Source of the DNA: Ferrimonas sp. YFM
GTDB lineage: Bacteria > Pseudomonadota > Gammaproteobacteria > Enterobacterales > Shewanellaceae
Assembly (NCBI RefSeq): GCF_030296015.1
Contig: NZ_AP027368.1
Location: 2,418,001-2,482,000 of the forward strand
DNA length: 64,000 nt
Reading direction: 5' to 3'
The notes under the pieces are model-generated. The model saw nothing but the letters and a program-made list of their open reading frames with translations, did not search any database and was not told the DNA's origin. Shown here in pieces: positions 44,948-54,807 of this stretch. The position numbers were made by a program, and so were the translations under genes. Positions within the stretch are counted from its first letter, which is position 1, and every line of letters begins with the position of its first letter.

Positions 44948-45883
44948 TTAGAACTGGAACGCCTTGCCGGACGGATGGTTGGAACCGTGGATCTGGCTGT
45001 GGCAGTTCAGGCAGCCTTGCCCTGCGGTTTGAATACTGCCGTTACCGCCAGGGATGGTGCTTGGGTGGCCATCTTCGCTGTGGCACTGCTTGCACAGCAT
45101 GGGAACCCGGGTCTTCAGCATCCCCTCATTCACACTGCCGTGGGCGTTGTGGCACAGGCTGCAATCTTCCATCACCGGCTCGTGCTCCCACAGGAAGGGG
45201 CCGCGCTTATCGGCGTGGCACTGATAGCAGGTGTCGTTAACAGTGGCCTGGTTCATGGCAGACTCGCTTAGGGAGCCATGAGGGTTGTGGCAGTCGGAGC
45301 AGGCCATCTCATCCCACTTGATGGGGTGAGCGGAGCGCTTGTGGCTGTCAGCCTTGGCCTTGGTGTGGCAGCTCTGGCAGGTCTGGTTCTGCCCCTCGGT
45401 GGTCAGCACCTGGTCCTTGGCCACGTGCAGCTGGTGGCAATCTACGCAGGCCACGTCATCGGAGGCGTGGGCACCCAGGTGCCAGTCACTGCGACCGGAG
45501 TCATCGTGACAGGCCAGGCAGACACTGTTTTGCATCTCGGCGGTCAGCGGGGAGTCGTCACCAAAGGTGATCATCGGCTCGTTCTTGCCACGGTGTTTGC
45601 CCTGAGGGCCGTGGCAGGACTCACACTGGAGACCGGCCATGGGGCCTTTCACCACATTGGGGTTGCCATGAATGCCGTCGAAGATGGCGGCCACCCCCTC
45701 GGTTTTGCGGTGGCACATCATGCAGCCATCGGCGCCCTTCTTGGAGTATTTTCCCTGCTCAAATTTCTGCTGCAGCTTGGTAAGCAGCTCAGCATCCCCG
45801 GCCATGGCCTGGGAGGAAAATCCCAGACCCAATGCCATCATGGTTACCGCCCCGATGGACAGCGCTTTTCTCATCATCATCAT
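44948..45883 (-). CDS. DmsE/MtrA-family decahaem cytochrome c
   Basis: A periplasmic cytochrome of about 311 residues with ten CxxCH sites: CMMCH, CESCH, CLACH, CVDCH, CQSCH, CSDCH, CYQCH, CSLCH, CKQCH and CLNCH. The signal peptide ends QAMA. Size and order match DmsE/MtrA proteins that form a haem wire inside the MtrB barrel. The start is one of four ATG codons in a row from 45883; a TTG at 45892 is less likely. It is the first gene of a two-gene unit with the MtrB-type barrel. Confidence 0.95.
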   Translation of the reverse strand: MMMMRKALSIGAVTMMALGLGFSSQAMAGDAELLTKLQQKFEQGKYSKKGADGCMMCHRKTEGVAAIFDGIHGNPNVVKGPMAGLQCESCHGPQGKHRGKNEPMITFGDDSPLTAEMQNSVCLACHDDSGRSDWHLGAHASDDVACVDCHQLHVAKDQVLTTEGQNQTCQSCHTKAKADSHKRSAHPIKWDEMACSDCHNPHGSLSESAMNQATVNDTCYQCHADKRGPFLWEHEPVMEDCSLCHNAHGSVNEGMLKTRVPMLCKQCHSEDGHPSTIPGGNGSIQTAGQGCLNCHSQIHGSNHPSGKAFQF

Positions 45884-46016
45884 GTTTGCCAACTGTTTGA
45901 ATGTTATTGGTCCGACACCCCGAAAAGGTGCCGCAAACAGGCTGACGGTAAACCGATGAGGCGTGAAATACTCTGGGGCTTTTCACAGTGATCCGGGTTT
46001 TGCCGACCAGTTAACA

Positions 46017-46042
46017 CAAAAAAACCGGCCCTAAGGCCGGTT
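46017..46042 (-). terminator. Terminator after the BtuF-like gene
   Basis: AACCGGCC/GGCCGGTT with a 4-base loop and T6 on the minus strand, about 100 bases past the stop. It separates this gene from the decahaem cytochrome. Confidence 0.85.
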
Positions 46043-46140
46043 AAACACTGAAAAAGTTAAGGTTCAATATGATGATTCACTCGAGCCCATACTATCCCCA
46101 TGCAGTTGGTCGATTCTATGTGGGTTTTCCCAGTGTTGAG

Positions 46141-47025
46141 TTAGTTTCCATGAATCGCTTCAGCCAACAGACGGGCGGCCTTGACGATGGAGGGTCCGGC
46201 CTGCTTGGTCACCGCCGAATCGATGAATCTCACCTGTTGCTGCTGCACCGCCGAGATCCGCTCTGCCCCCTGGCGCCCCTGCACTTCCGCCAGCGTGGTG
46301 GTGCCGCTGCCAGCCTCAGGCCCGTCGAACACCGGCCCGGTGGCACCCGGCCAGGTGGGCAGCAGTATCACTTGCGGGTCGGACTGCACCACTTCGGGCC
46401 AGGTGACCGCCGGCGCCATGCCCGCACGCTCCGCAAACACGGGCTCACCGCCCACCAGACGAATCAATTCGCTGATGTAGGAGTCCGCCCCCGGCACACA
46501 TTTATACAGGTAGTTGATCTCGTAATAGACCTTCAGCGGCTCATGGCCAGCGTACTCACTGGCTACCTTGTCCAGACCAGCGCGGATGGAGTCCACCAAA
46601 GCCGCCGCCTGAGGCTGATGGCCAATGACCTCCCCCAGGGCGCGGACCTTGGCGTACACCTCCGCCAGGCTGCTCTCCTCCATATGGATCACCTTGATGC
46701 CGCGCTTCTCCAGCTCCGCCTTCAGCCCCAGTTGCAAACCAGAAGCGGTCAAGGCCAGATCCGGTTTCAGGGCGGCGACCACATCGGGATCGATGTCGGT
46801 AAAACCGCCCACCACCGCCAGTTCGCCTTTGGCCACCTTGTCGGGAATGCTCTGAGGGAAACGGGCATAACGGGTCACCCCCACCAGCTCCTGTTCCGCG
46901 CCGACGGCCGATACCGTATGGCTCCAGTTAGGCGCCAGAGACACGATTCGCGCCGCCCAGGCGCCGGGCAGAAACAGCAAAAGCGCCAGACACAGAGTCA
47001 GGCGCACCTGGATAGAATTAAGCAT
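46141..47025 (-). CDS. btuF: BtuF-like vitamin B12 binding protein
   Basis: A 294-residue periplasmic binding protein of the helical-backbone type (BtuF/FecB). Signal peptide ending GAWA, then ARIVSLAPNWSHTVSAVGAE and GVTRYARFPQ, as in BtuF proteins; later PQVILLPTWPG. It should deliver cobalamin or cobinamide to BtuCD, but no btuCD genes are in the window, so an iron-siderophore ligand is not excluded. ATG 47025 (GGAG 8 bases upstream) is preferred over the longer in-frame start at 47067. Confidence 0.85.
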   Translation of the reverse strand: MLNSIQVRLTLCLALLLFLPGAWAARIVSLAPNWSHTVSAVGAEQELVGVTRYARFPQSIPDKVAKGELAVVGGFTDIDPDVVAALKPDLALTASGLQLGLKAELEKRGIKVIHMEESSLAEVYAKVRALGEVIGHQPQAAALVDSIRAGLDKVASEYAGHEPLKVYYEINYLYKCVPGADSYISELIRLVGGEPVFAERAGMAPAVTWPEVVQSDPQVILLPTWPGATGPVFDGPEAGSGTTTLAEVQGRQGAERISAVQQQQVRFIDSAVTKQAGPSIVKAARLLAEAIHGN

Positions 47026-47189
47026 GGGGTTTTCTCCGCCCGTTGCCGTCGAATTGTCCGCCAGCATAGCGCCAGTACCGACTCAGGCCAGAGTCCGATA
47101 GCCAAAACCTGAGCCACTGCACGATTGCGACACCCAAAGAAAAACTCTGTTAAAACTCACAGTGAATCGCCCAGTAAGAAGCCGGGACA

Positions 47190-48110
47190 ATGGCAACACT
47201 GTTCCCGGCAATTCGAAGGTCCACCTTGAACGCTCTGCTCCAAGCCCAACAACTGCACTACCTCTACGACGACCACAGGGCGGTGGACGGAGTCGATCTC
47301 AATATTTGCGAGGGCAGTTGCTTCGGCCTGCTGGGGCCCAATGGCGCCGGGAAATCCACCACTCTGTCCATGCTTGAGGGCGTCCTGACGCCCTCCCGTG
47401 GCCAGGTGCTGTTTCGTGGCTTTCCACTGGATAACAGATACAAGCAATCCATCGGCATCCAGTTTCAGTCCACCGCCCTGCCCGATTACCTGAGCGTGCG
47501 CGATTGTCTGAAACTGTTCGCCAGTTTCTACCCCAGAAAAGCCAGGATCGCGGATCTCATCGAGCTGTGTCAGTTGCAGGAGGTGGCGGACAAACTCCAC
47601 TTTCACCTCTCCGGAGGTCAGCGTCAGCGACTGCTGCTGGCCATGAGCCTGGTGAATGACCCGGAGTTGCTGTTTCTGGATGAGCCCACCACCGGGCTGG
47701 ATCCCCAGGCCAGGCTGAAGTTCTGGCAGCTGGTGCGCACACTCAAAGAGCAGGGAAAAACCCTGGTGCTGACCACCCACTATATGGACGAGGCCCAGCA
47801 ACTCTGCGACCGCATCGCCATCATGGAGCGGGGGCGCATTGTGGCCGAAGAGGCCCCTGCGGTACTGCTTGAGGATCATTTCCGCCCCCACCTGATCACC
47901 CTTCTGGACTCGGGTCAGGCGGCGGTTCCCCAGGATGACCGCTACCCCCTGTGGCGCCAGGGAGACCAATTGGTGCTGGAGTGCGACGACACTCAGGATG
48001 CTCTGAACTGGCTCAGCCACCACAACTTGCCCCTGCAGGGGCTGACCGTCAGGGCGCCCAATCTGGACGACCTCTATCTGAAACTGACCGGGAGCCAACT
48101 GCAGCCATGA
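47190..48110 (+). CDS. ABC-2 exporter ATP-binding protein
   Basis: A 306-residue ATPase with Walker A GPNGAGKSTT, signature LSGGQRQRLL, Walker B LLFLDEPTTGLDP and the H-loop TTHYMDEAQQL. The DrrA/CcmA-type C-terminal tail is present. It powers the adjoining permease. ATG 47190 has a weak ribosome site (GGGA); TTG 47226 with AAGG is another possible start. The stop overlaps the permease ATG. Confidence 0.92.
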   Translation: MATLFPAIRRSTLNALLQAQQLHYLYDDHRAVDGVDLNICEGSCFGLLGPNGAGKSTTLSMLEGVLTPSRGQVLFRGFPLDNRYKQSIGIQFQSTALPDYLSVRDCLKLFASFYPRKARIADLIELCQLQEVADKLHFHLSGGQRQRLLLAMSLVNDPELLFLDEPTTGLDPQARLKFWQLVRTLKEQGKTLVLTTHYMDEAQQLCDRIAIMERGRIVAEEAPAVLLEDHFRPHLITLLDSGQAAVPQDDRYPLWRQGDQLVLECDDTQDALNWLSHHNLPLQGLTVRAPNLDDLYLKLTGSQLQP

Positions 48111-49090
48111 ATGCCCTGCTCGCCCTGATCCACGCCCGCAACCTGGAGTTCTCCCGAGACCGTTCCGCCCTGGGCTGGTCCCTGGTGTTTCCCCTGGTGC
48201 TGATCATCGCCCTGGCCCTGGTGTTTGATGATGACCAGCGCCCCCTGTATCAGATTGGCCTGGTGGGCAACACCGCCATTCCATCGGCCCTGCAAAGCCT
48301 GGAACACATCGAGTACATCCACTACGCCAGCCTGGAGGAAGCCAAACACAAGGTGGCCCGCCATCTGGTGGATCTGGCCATCGACAGCCAACACTACTGG
48401 GTCAACCCGGACTCCAACCGCGGCTACATCGCCGAACAGCTGGTGGTGGCCCGCCTGCCCCAACTGAGCCCTGAAAGCATCCAGGGCGAAGCGGTCAGCC
48501 ACGTGGAGTGGCTGCTGCCGGGGATCATCGGCATGAACATGATGTTCTCCGCCCTCTATGGCGTCGGCTACGTGGTGGTGCGCTATCGCCGCACCGGCGT
48601 GCTCAAGCGGATGCAGGTTACCCCCCTTCGTCCCTGGCAATTTCTCGCCTCCCAGATGCTCAGCCGGCTGGGGGCCATCGTCGCCACCTCAGTGGTGGTC
48701 TTTACCCTGGTGGCGCTGATCTTCTCCATCGACGTGGTGGGCAATCCGCTGCTGCTGCTGATCAACACCACCCTGGGGGGCGCGGCGATGATCAGCCTGG
48801 GCCTGCTGGTGGCCAGCCGCACCCGCTCCGAAGAGCTGTCCAACGGCATCCTCAACCTGCTCTCCTGGCCGATGATGCTGCTGTCCGGGATCTGGTTCAG
48901 CCTGGAGGGCAGCTCCCCCTGGGTTCGCACCCTGGCGGATCTGCTGCCTCTGACCCACATGAACGACGCCAACCGGGCGGTGATCATCGATGGGGCCGGA
49001 TTCTTTGCCATTGCCCACCACCTGTGGCCCCTGGCGGCCATCACCCTGGTGAGCCTGGCCCTGGCCAGCTGGCGATTCCGCTGGCAATAA
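48107..49090 (+). CDS. ABC-2 type permease
   Basis: A 327-residue membrane protein: one helix near 20-40, an extracytoplasmic loop of about 120 residues, and five helices in the second half, ending WPLAAITLVSLALASWRF. The family motif region MQVTPLRPWQFL and SGIWFSLEGSSPWV are visible. ATG 48107 overlaps the ATPase stop as ATGA. The cargo is unknown; the RND genes that follow after 82 bases suggest a drug or lipid export role. Confidence 0.9.
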   Translation: MNALLALIHARNLEFSRDRSALGWSLVFPLVLIIALALVFDDDQRPLYQIGLVGNTAIPSALQSLEHIEYIHYASLEEAKHKVARHLVDLAIDSQHYWVNPDSNRGYIAEQLVVARLPQLSPESIQGEAVSHVEWLLPGIIGMNMMFSALYGVGYVVVRYRRTGVLKRMQVTPLRPWQFLASQMLSRLGAIVATSVVVFTLVALIFSIDVVGNPLLLLINTTLGGAAMISLGLLVASRTRSEELSNGILNLLSWPMMLLSGIWFSLEGSSPWVRTLADLLPLTHMNDANRAVIIDGAGFFAIAHHLWPLAAITLVSLALASWRFRWQ

Positions 49091-49172
49091 GTCGCCAAGC
49101 CGGGGCGTTAACCCAGGTTTAACCCCACCCCACCTATAGTCGGAGCCCTAATTCGCAGTAGGGCTTTCGACA

Positions 49173-50516
49173 ATGAAGTTTTCACCTCTTTGGCTCTCCC
49201 TGGCCCTGGTCGGGTTAAGCGGCTGCCAGGCGCTTAACCCCACAGACTATGCCGCGCCCATGGATGAGGCCGTGACCGTCCAGGGTGACTGGCAGACCCA
49301 GACCCAGGGGAGCACCGCCACCCGCCTCACCGAGCTGGTGCCCATCGCCGAACTGACACCCCTAATCCGCACCAGCCTGGAGCACAACCCTGACCTGGCT
49401 CAGACCCAGCTGACCCTGGAGATCCTCTACGCCACCCGCCAGCAGTCCCTGGGGGCCAGGCTGCCCAGTGTCGACCTCAGTTTCAGCGGCGAAGATAAGG
49501 AGAGTGCCTCCAGCAGCTACAGCGCCGGCATCACCGTCGGCTGGGAGCTGGATATCTGGGGCAAACTGGCCGATAAGGACCGCGCCGCCCGCCTGGATGT
49601 GGCCGCCGGCAGCGCCGATCTCCAGGGAGCCCGCGATCTGCTGGCCGCCAATGTGATGCGCAGCTACCTGCGCCTGGCTCAGCAGCAGCAACTGCTCAAT
49701 GTGGAGCAGAGCCGGCTTAAGGTGCTGGAGCAGAATGAGGCGCTGATCCTCAGCCGCTATCGCCGCGGCCTGGACAACCTGTATGAACTGGATAACGCCC
49801 GCAGCAACAGCGCCGCCAGCCGCTCCAATGTCACCACCTATGAAGAGCAGCTCAAAGAGGAGCAGCGGACCCTCAGGAAACTGCTGGGGGATCGCAACGC
49901 CGAGTTGCCTGCGCCCTCTCACTTCCCGGATGTCACTCTGCCCCTGGCGTCGCTGCCGGAGCAGGACCTCAGTCGCCGGCCGGATCTGCGCAGCGCCTAC
50001 CTCTCCACTCAGGCCGCCAGCGAACGGGCGGCAGTGGCCTATAAGGAGATGCTGCCCTCTCTGAGCCTTAGCGCCACCTTGAGCGACCAGGACCCCAGCT
50101 TTCAGGATGCTCTGTTCGCCAGCCCGGTCTGGTCTCTGCTGGGTCAGTTAACCGCCCCGCTGTACCGAGGCGGGCAGCTCAAAGCCGCCGCCGAGATCGC
50201 CGAGCTTCAGGCGGAGCAAAGCTACTGGACCTACCGCTCCACCCTGCTCGATGCCGTGCTGGAGGTGGATGCCGCCCTCAGCAAGGAGCAGCAGCTGACC
50301 CAGAGTCAGGGCCACCTTCAGGACGCCGTGGACAATGCACGGCGCAGCAGCGCCAGCTATGAGAAGCGCTACCGTCAGGGGCTGGTCACCATACAGGAGT
50401 TGCTGACGGTCCAGCAGCAGCAATACGACCGTGAATCCCAACTGATCACCGCCACATACAACCGACTGGCCAACCGAGTCGATCTCGGTCTGGCCCTGGG
50501 ACTGGGAGTCCAATGA
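49173..50516 (+). CDS. RND-associated outer-membrane lipoprotein (NodT/TolC family)
   Basis: A 447-residue outer-membrane channel of the NodT/OprM type. Lipobox LSGC at 15-18; two structural repeats of long helices and strands, each with an LxxA-rich helix (YLRLAQQQQLLNVEQSRLKV and the LSKEQQLTQSQGHLQDAVD region) and the GWELDIWGKL strand. It provides the exit duct for the following adaptor and pump; the ends of the three genes overlap by 4 bases. Confidence 0.93.
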   Translation: MKFSPLWLSLALVGLSGCQALNPTDYAAPMDEAVTVQGDWQTQTQGSTATRLTELVPIAELTPLIRTSLEHNPDLAQTQLTLEILYATRQQSLGARLPSVDLSFSGEDKESASSSYSAGITVGWELDIWGKLADKDRAARLDVAAGSADLQGARDLLAANVMRSYLRLAQQQQLLNVEQSRLKVLEQNEALILSRYRRGLDNLYELDNARSNSAASRSNVTTYEEQLKEEQRTLRKLLGDRNAELPAPSHFPDVTLPLASLPEQDLSRRPDLRSAYLSTQAASERAAVAYKEMLPSLSLSATLSDQDPSFQDALFASPVWSLLGQLTAPLYRGGQLKAAAEIAELQAEQSYWTYRSTLLDAVLEVDAALSKEQQLTQSQGHLQDAVDNARRSSASYEKRYRQGLVTIQELLTVQQQQYDRESQLITATYNRLANRVDLGLALGLGVQ

Positions 50517-51661
50517 TGAAACACCCAAAACTCACCATGGTCGCCACCCTCGTCAGTGGCGCCGCGATCTTCGCCGCCTTCGCCTTCAACAGCCAGCCCG
50601 TGGAGAAGCCGGCCATGGCGCCGGTGGAAGCCCAAATCATCCTGCCTGAAGTCGCAGTAACCCTGGCCCAGCCTGAATCGGCTCAGGCCAGCGTCATCGG
50701 CTATGGCGAAGCCAAAGCCCATCATGAACTGAGCCTCTCCGCCCAGGTCACAGGCCAGGTGATTCACCTGGAAGACGCCCTCTCCAGCGGCCAGCGAGTC
50801 AAGGCCGGTCAGCTGCTGGCCAGGGTGGACAGCAGTGATTACCGTCAGGCGCTGGCCCAGGCCGAAAAGGCCCTGGCCGACGCCAAGCTGGCCCTGCTCG
50901 AAGAACAGCGTCAGGTGCAGCAAGCCAAAGAGGAGTGGCAGGGATCAGGCCTCGATGGTGAACCCGACTCGCCCCTGGTGCTGCGTACCCCTCAGCTGGA
51001 GGTGGCCGAGGCCAGCCTCAAGCAGGCCCAGGCCCAGGTCGACGTGGCCCGCCGGGATCTGGCCCGGACCCAGGTACGTGCCCCCTTCGACGCCATTGTG
51101 ATCAGCCGCAATGTGGAGCCGGGCAGCCGGGTTCAGAGCGGCGATACCCTGGCCACTCTCTACAGCACCGACAGAGTGGAGATCCGTGTTCCGCTTTCCC
51201 AGGCCCAGTGGCAACAGCTGCCCACACAGATGACCGAGCAGTGGCCGGTGCAACTGACCAGCAGCGACGGCAATGGCCACTGGCAGGGCCGGGTGCTGCG
51301 CAGCGAGCTTCACTACAGCAGTGATGACAGGCAACGCGCCCTGGTGATCGCCCTGGATGCCCCCCTGGACAGAGCCCAGCCCCTGCTTCCCGGTACCTTT
51401 GTCACCGCCGCCATCCCAGGTCGCAAGCTGGACAAGCTGTGGCAGGTGCCCAGCACCGCCCTGACCAGCAGCGGCCAGATCTGGCTGGTGGACGACCAGG
51501 GTACCCTCAGCCCAGCCAATGCCCAGGTGCTGTTCCATCAGGGCGACGACAGCTTCCTGGCCATCCCCCAGGGACAAAACCAGGCCAAGGTGGTGTCTCG
51601 CCCCCTGAGCAACTACCTGGCCGGCATGAAAGTCAGCCCGGTTGAGGAGGCGCGCCTGTGA
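50513..51661 (+). CDS. RND periplasmic adaptor (membrane fusion protein)
   Basis: A 382-residue adaptor. N-terminal signal anchor, lipoyl halves (GYGEAKAHHELSLSAQVTGQ and VRAPFDAIVISRNVEPGSRV), a central coiled-coil hairpin and a beta-barrel C-terminal part. The start overlaps the previous stop as ATGATG; the end overlaps the pump start as GTGA. It couples the pump to the outer-membrane channel. Confidence 0.94.
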   Translation: MMKHPKLTMVATLVSGAAIFAAFAFNSQPVEKPAMAPVEAQIILPEVAVTLAQPESAQASVIGYGEAKAHHELSLSAQVTGQVIHLEDALSSGQRVKAGQLLARVDSSDYRQALAQAEKALADAKLALLEEQRQVQQAKEEWQGSGLDGEPDSPLVLRTPQLEVAEASLKQAQAQVDVARRDLARTQVRAPFDAIVISRNVEPGSRVQSGDTLATLYSTDRVEIRVPLSQAQWQQLPTQMTEQWPVQLTSSDGNGHWQGRVLRSELHYSSDDRQRALVIALDAPLDRAQPLLPGTFVTAAIPGRKLDKLWQVPSTALTSSGQIWLVDDQGTLSPANAQVLFHQGDDSFLAIPQGQNQAKVVSRPLSNYLAGMKVSPVEEARL

Positions 51662-54600
51662 ATCCACACAACAAAGGGATCATCCCTTGGTTTGCCACCA
51701 ACCCGGTCGCGGCCAACCTGCTGCTCATCGGCATCATCGCCCTGGGCCTGCTCTCTTTGACCCAGATCCGCAAAGAGGCCTTTCCCCCCATGGAGCCCAA
51801 CCGGGTCACCATCAGCGTCAACTACGACAGCGGTGAAGCCAAACAGGCCGAAGAGGGGATCGCCATCAAGGTGGAGGAAGCCCTGGAAACCCTGGAGGGG
51901 ATCAAGCGCATCACCTCCACCTCCACCGCCACTGGCAGTACCGTGGTGGTCGAGAAGGTCTCCACCTATGACTTGGATACCCTGCTCAGGGACATCAAGA
52001 TCAAGGTGGACGCCATCTACAACCTGCCTGCCGAGGCAGAAAAACCAGTGATCGACAAGCAAAGGCGGGAAGAGCACGCCCTGTGGGTGCAGCTCTATGG
52101 CGATGTGGACCGCAAGGTGCTCCAACCGTTGACCGAACAGCTCAGAAGGGAACTGCTGGCTCGGGGTGCCATCACCAACGTCAAGCTCAGCGGCAAGGCC
52201 GAGCCGATGCTGGCCATCAACATCGACGAAGCCAAGCTCAAGGCCTATGGCCTCTCCCTCACCGACGTGGCGGAGAAGGTTAACGCCGAGTCCACCACCG
52301 CGTTTGGCTCCAGCCTGAGAAATCCTCAGAAGCTGGTGCGCCTCAAAGGGGTGGACCAGGCCTACTTCAAGGAGGAGTTCGCCGCCCTGCCCCTGGTGAC
52401 CGGCAATGACGGTACCCTGGTCACCCTGGGACAGGTGGCCACCATTGAGGAGACCTACGAGGAAGATCCCCTGGTGCTGTCGCGCTTCAACGGGGTCAAC
52501 TCTCTGGGCATCCAACTGGTGATGGACGAGCGCAGCGACATCAACCGGATTGTCGAACAGGCCAACCAGGTGGTGGCCGAGTGGCAGGACAATGGCCGCC
52601 TGCCCGCCGGTGTGTCCCTGATGACCTGGTACGATCAAAGCACCATCATCACCGATCGCCTGGATCTGCTCATCGACAACGCCATGACCGGCATCTTCTT
52701 CGTATTCATCGTCCTGGCCCTGTTCCTCAACCTGCGAGTGGCGATCTGGGTGGCCGCCGGCCTGCCCTTCGTGTTCTTTGGCACCGTCTACTTCCTCTCC
52801 GACGCCTGGATGGGGATGACCATCAACGAGATGACCACCTTCGGTTTCATCATGGCCCTGGGGATCGTGGTGGATGACGCCGTAGTGGTGGGCGAAAGCA
52901 TCTACACCGAGCGACGCATGCACGGCGATACCCTGGCCAACACCATCGGCGGCACCATGAAGGTGGCGATCCCCACCCTGTTCGGGGTGCTGACTACGGT
53001 CGCCGCCTTCCTGGCCCTAGCCAATGTGGAGGGCAACCTGGGGCAGATCTACGCCCAGTTCGCCACCGTGGTCACCATCTGCCTGCTGCTGTCCGTGGTG
53101 GAATCCAAGCTGATCCTGCCCTGCCACCTGGCCCACCTGGATACCCATAAGCGCCAGCCTTCCGGCATCAAGGGGATCTGGCCCCGCATTCAACAAGGCG
53201 CCGACGCCGGCCTGCAGTGGTTCTCCGACAGAGTGTATGCGCCGACCATCCGCTGGGCCCTGGAGCTGAGATACGCCGTAGTACTGGGCTTCATCGCCCT
53301 GCTGGTACTGGTGATGGGGCTGCCTCTGTCCGGCCGGGTGCCGGTCACCTTCTTCCCGGACATTCCCGGCTCTGTGGTCACCGCCAACATGAACATGGAG
53401 CCGGACGCCGGCTACGGTGTTCTGGCCAACAACCTGCTCAAACTGGAACAAACCGCCCGGGAAGCGGACCGCCAGCTGCGCGGTGAGGCCGACAGCGCCA
53501 TCGAATCCCTGCAACTGGTGGCGGAAGCGGACGACAGCGGCTCCCTCAATGTGGAACTGGCTGATGATGCGCCCTACCGCTCTCCCCAGTTCCGACAGCT
53601 GTGGCAACAGCTCAGCGGTATGCCGGAAGGGGTGCGCAAGCTGAAGTTTCTCGACAGTTTCGAGATGATGGACGCCTTCAAGCTGGAGCTGCGCTCACCC
53701 GACGAGTCCAGCCTGCGCCTGGCCGGCGGGGAAGTGCGCCGGGTGCTGAAGGCCACAGAGGGCGTCAGCGGCATCGACGACAACCTTTATGAAAGCCAGC
53801 CCCAGCTGCGTTTTCGGGTGAATGCCCAGGGCCTGGCAATGGGCCTGACCTCCTCTGAGCTCTCCCGTCAGCTGCTGCAGACCTTCGGCGGTGAGATTGT
53901 TCAGCGCTTCCAGCTCTCCCGCGACGAGGTCAAGGTACGCATTCGCTACCCCCAGGATCAACGTCAGAGCCTGGACGATTTGCAGAACGCCTTCGTCCGT
54001 ACCCCCGGCGGTCAGCGGGTGCCCCTGAGCACAGTGGCGCAGATCACTTCAGAGATGCAGGTGACCGAGAAGACCCGCATCGACGGCCTGAGCGCCGCCT
54101 ACATCACCGCCGCCATGGACAAGGAGATCATCAGCCCCGACGCCCTGGTAGCCCAGATGAATGCGGATCTCATCCCCAAACTGCAGGCCCAGTACCCACA
54201 GCTCAAGGTGCACTTTGCCGGTGAGGCGGAGGAGCGAGCGGAAAGCACCAGCTCCATGAGCCAGATGTTCCTGCTGGCCCTGCTGGCGATCTACGCCCTG
54301 CTGGCGATTCCGCTGAAGTCCTATGTGCAGCCGCTGCTAATCATGACCGCCATCCCCTTTGGCATCACTGGCGCCATTCTGGGCCACATGTTCAATGATC
54401 TGGCCATCAGTATCCTGTCACTCAATGGCATTTTGGCCCTCTCCGGGGTAGTGGTAAACGACAGCCTGCTGCTGGTCTCCCGCTACAACGAACTGAGGCG
54501 TCAGGGCGTGGAACTTAAGCAGGCGATCCAGCAGGCCTGTACCGGCCGATTGCGGGCGGTGCTGCTAACCTCGGTGACCACCTTCGCCGGCCTGGCGCCC

Positions 54601-54807
54601 TTGCTTGGCGAGACCTCCATGCAGGCCCAGTTCCTCATCCCGGCGGCGGCTTCACTGGGCTATGGTATTCTGTTCGCGACCGTTATTACCCTCGTTCTGA
54701 TCCCGGCACTGCTGCTGATTCAGGAGGAGATCAAACAGGCCCTGCTCAAGGGGCGCCAACGCCTGACCGGCGGGGAGTTACCACGTGCTGCAGCTGCTGC
54801 TGATTGA
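51658..54807 (+). CDS. RND efflux pump, inner-membrane transporter
   Basis: A 1049-residue RND transporter with twelve membrane helices and two large periplasmic loops. The fourth helix keeps the proton-relay acids (GIVVDDAVVVGESIYTE). GTG 51658 overlaps the adaptor stop. It resembles the HAE-1 family, substrate range unknown. It is followed, with a 23-base overlap, by its probable two-component regulator. Confidence 0.95.
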   Translation: MNPHNKGIIPWFATNPVAANLLLIGIIALGLLSLTQIRKEAFPPMEPNRVTISVNYDSGEAKQAEEGIAIKVEEALETLEGIKRITSTSTATGSTVVVEKVSTYDLDTLLRDIKIKVDAIYNLPAEAEKPVIDKQRREEHALWVQLYGDVDRKVLQPLTEQLRRELLARGAITNVKLSGKAEPMLAINIDEAKLKAYGLSLTDVAEKVNAESTTAFGSSLRNPQKLVRLKGVDQAYFKEEFAALPLVTGNDGTLVTLGQVATIEETYEEDPLVLSRFNGVNSLGIQLVMDERSDINRIVEQANQVVAEWQDNGRLPAGVSLMTWYDQSTIITDRLDLLIDNAMTGIFFVFIVLALFLNLRVAIWVAAGLPFVFFGTVYFLSDAWMGMTINEMTTFGFIMALGIVVDDAVVVGESIYTERRMHGDTLANTIGGTMKVAIPTLFGVLTTVAAFLALANVEGNLGQIYAQFATVVTICLLLSVVESKLILPCHLAHLDTHKRQPSGIKGIWPRIQQGADAGLQWFSDRVYAPTIRWALELRYAVVLGFIALLVLVMGLPLSGRVPVTFFPDIPGSVVTANMNMEPDAGYGVLANNLLKLEQTAREADRQLRGEADSAIESLQLVAEADDSGSLNVELADDAPYRSPQFRQLWQQLSGMPEGVRKLKFLDSFEMMDAFKLELRSPDESSLRLAGGEVRRVLKATEGVSGIDDNLYESQPQLRFRVNAQGLAMGLTSSELSRQLLQTFGGEIVQRFQLSRDEVKVRIRYPQDQRQSLDDLQNAFVRTPGGQRVPLSTVAQITSEMQVTEKTRIDGLSAAYITAAMDKEIISPDALVAQMNADLIPKLQAQYPQLKVHFAGEAEERAESTSSMSQMFLLALLAIYALLAIPLKSYVQPLLIMTAIPFGITGAILGHMFNDLAISILSLNGILALSGVVVNDSLLLVSRYNELRRQGVELKQAIQQACTGRLRAVLLTSVTTFAGLAPLLGETSMQAQFLIPAAASLGYGILFATVITLVLIPALLLIQEEIKQALLKGRQRLTGGELPRAAAAAD

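Noticed and set aside
46069-47112. 347-codon plus-strand frame
   Set aside because: Antisense of the BtuF-like gene; no recognisable motif.
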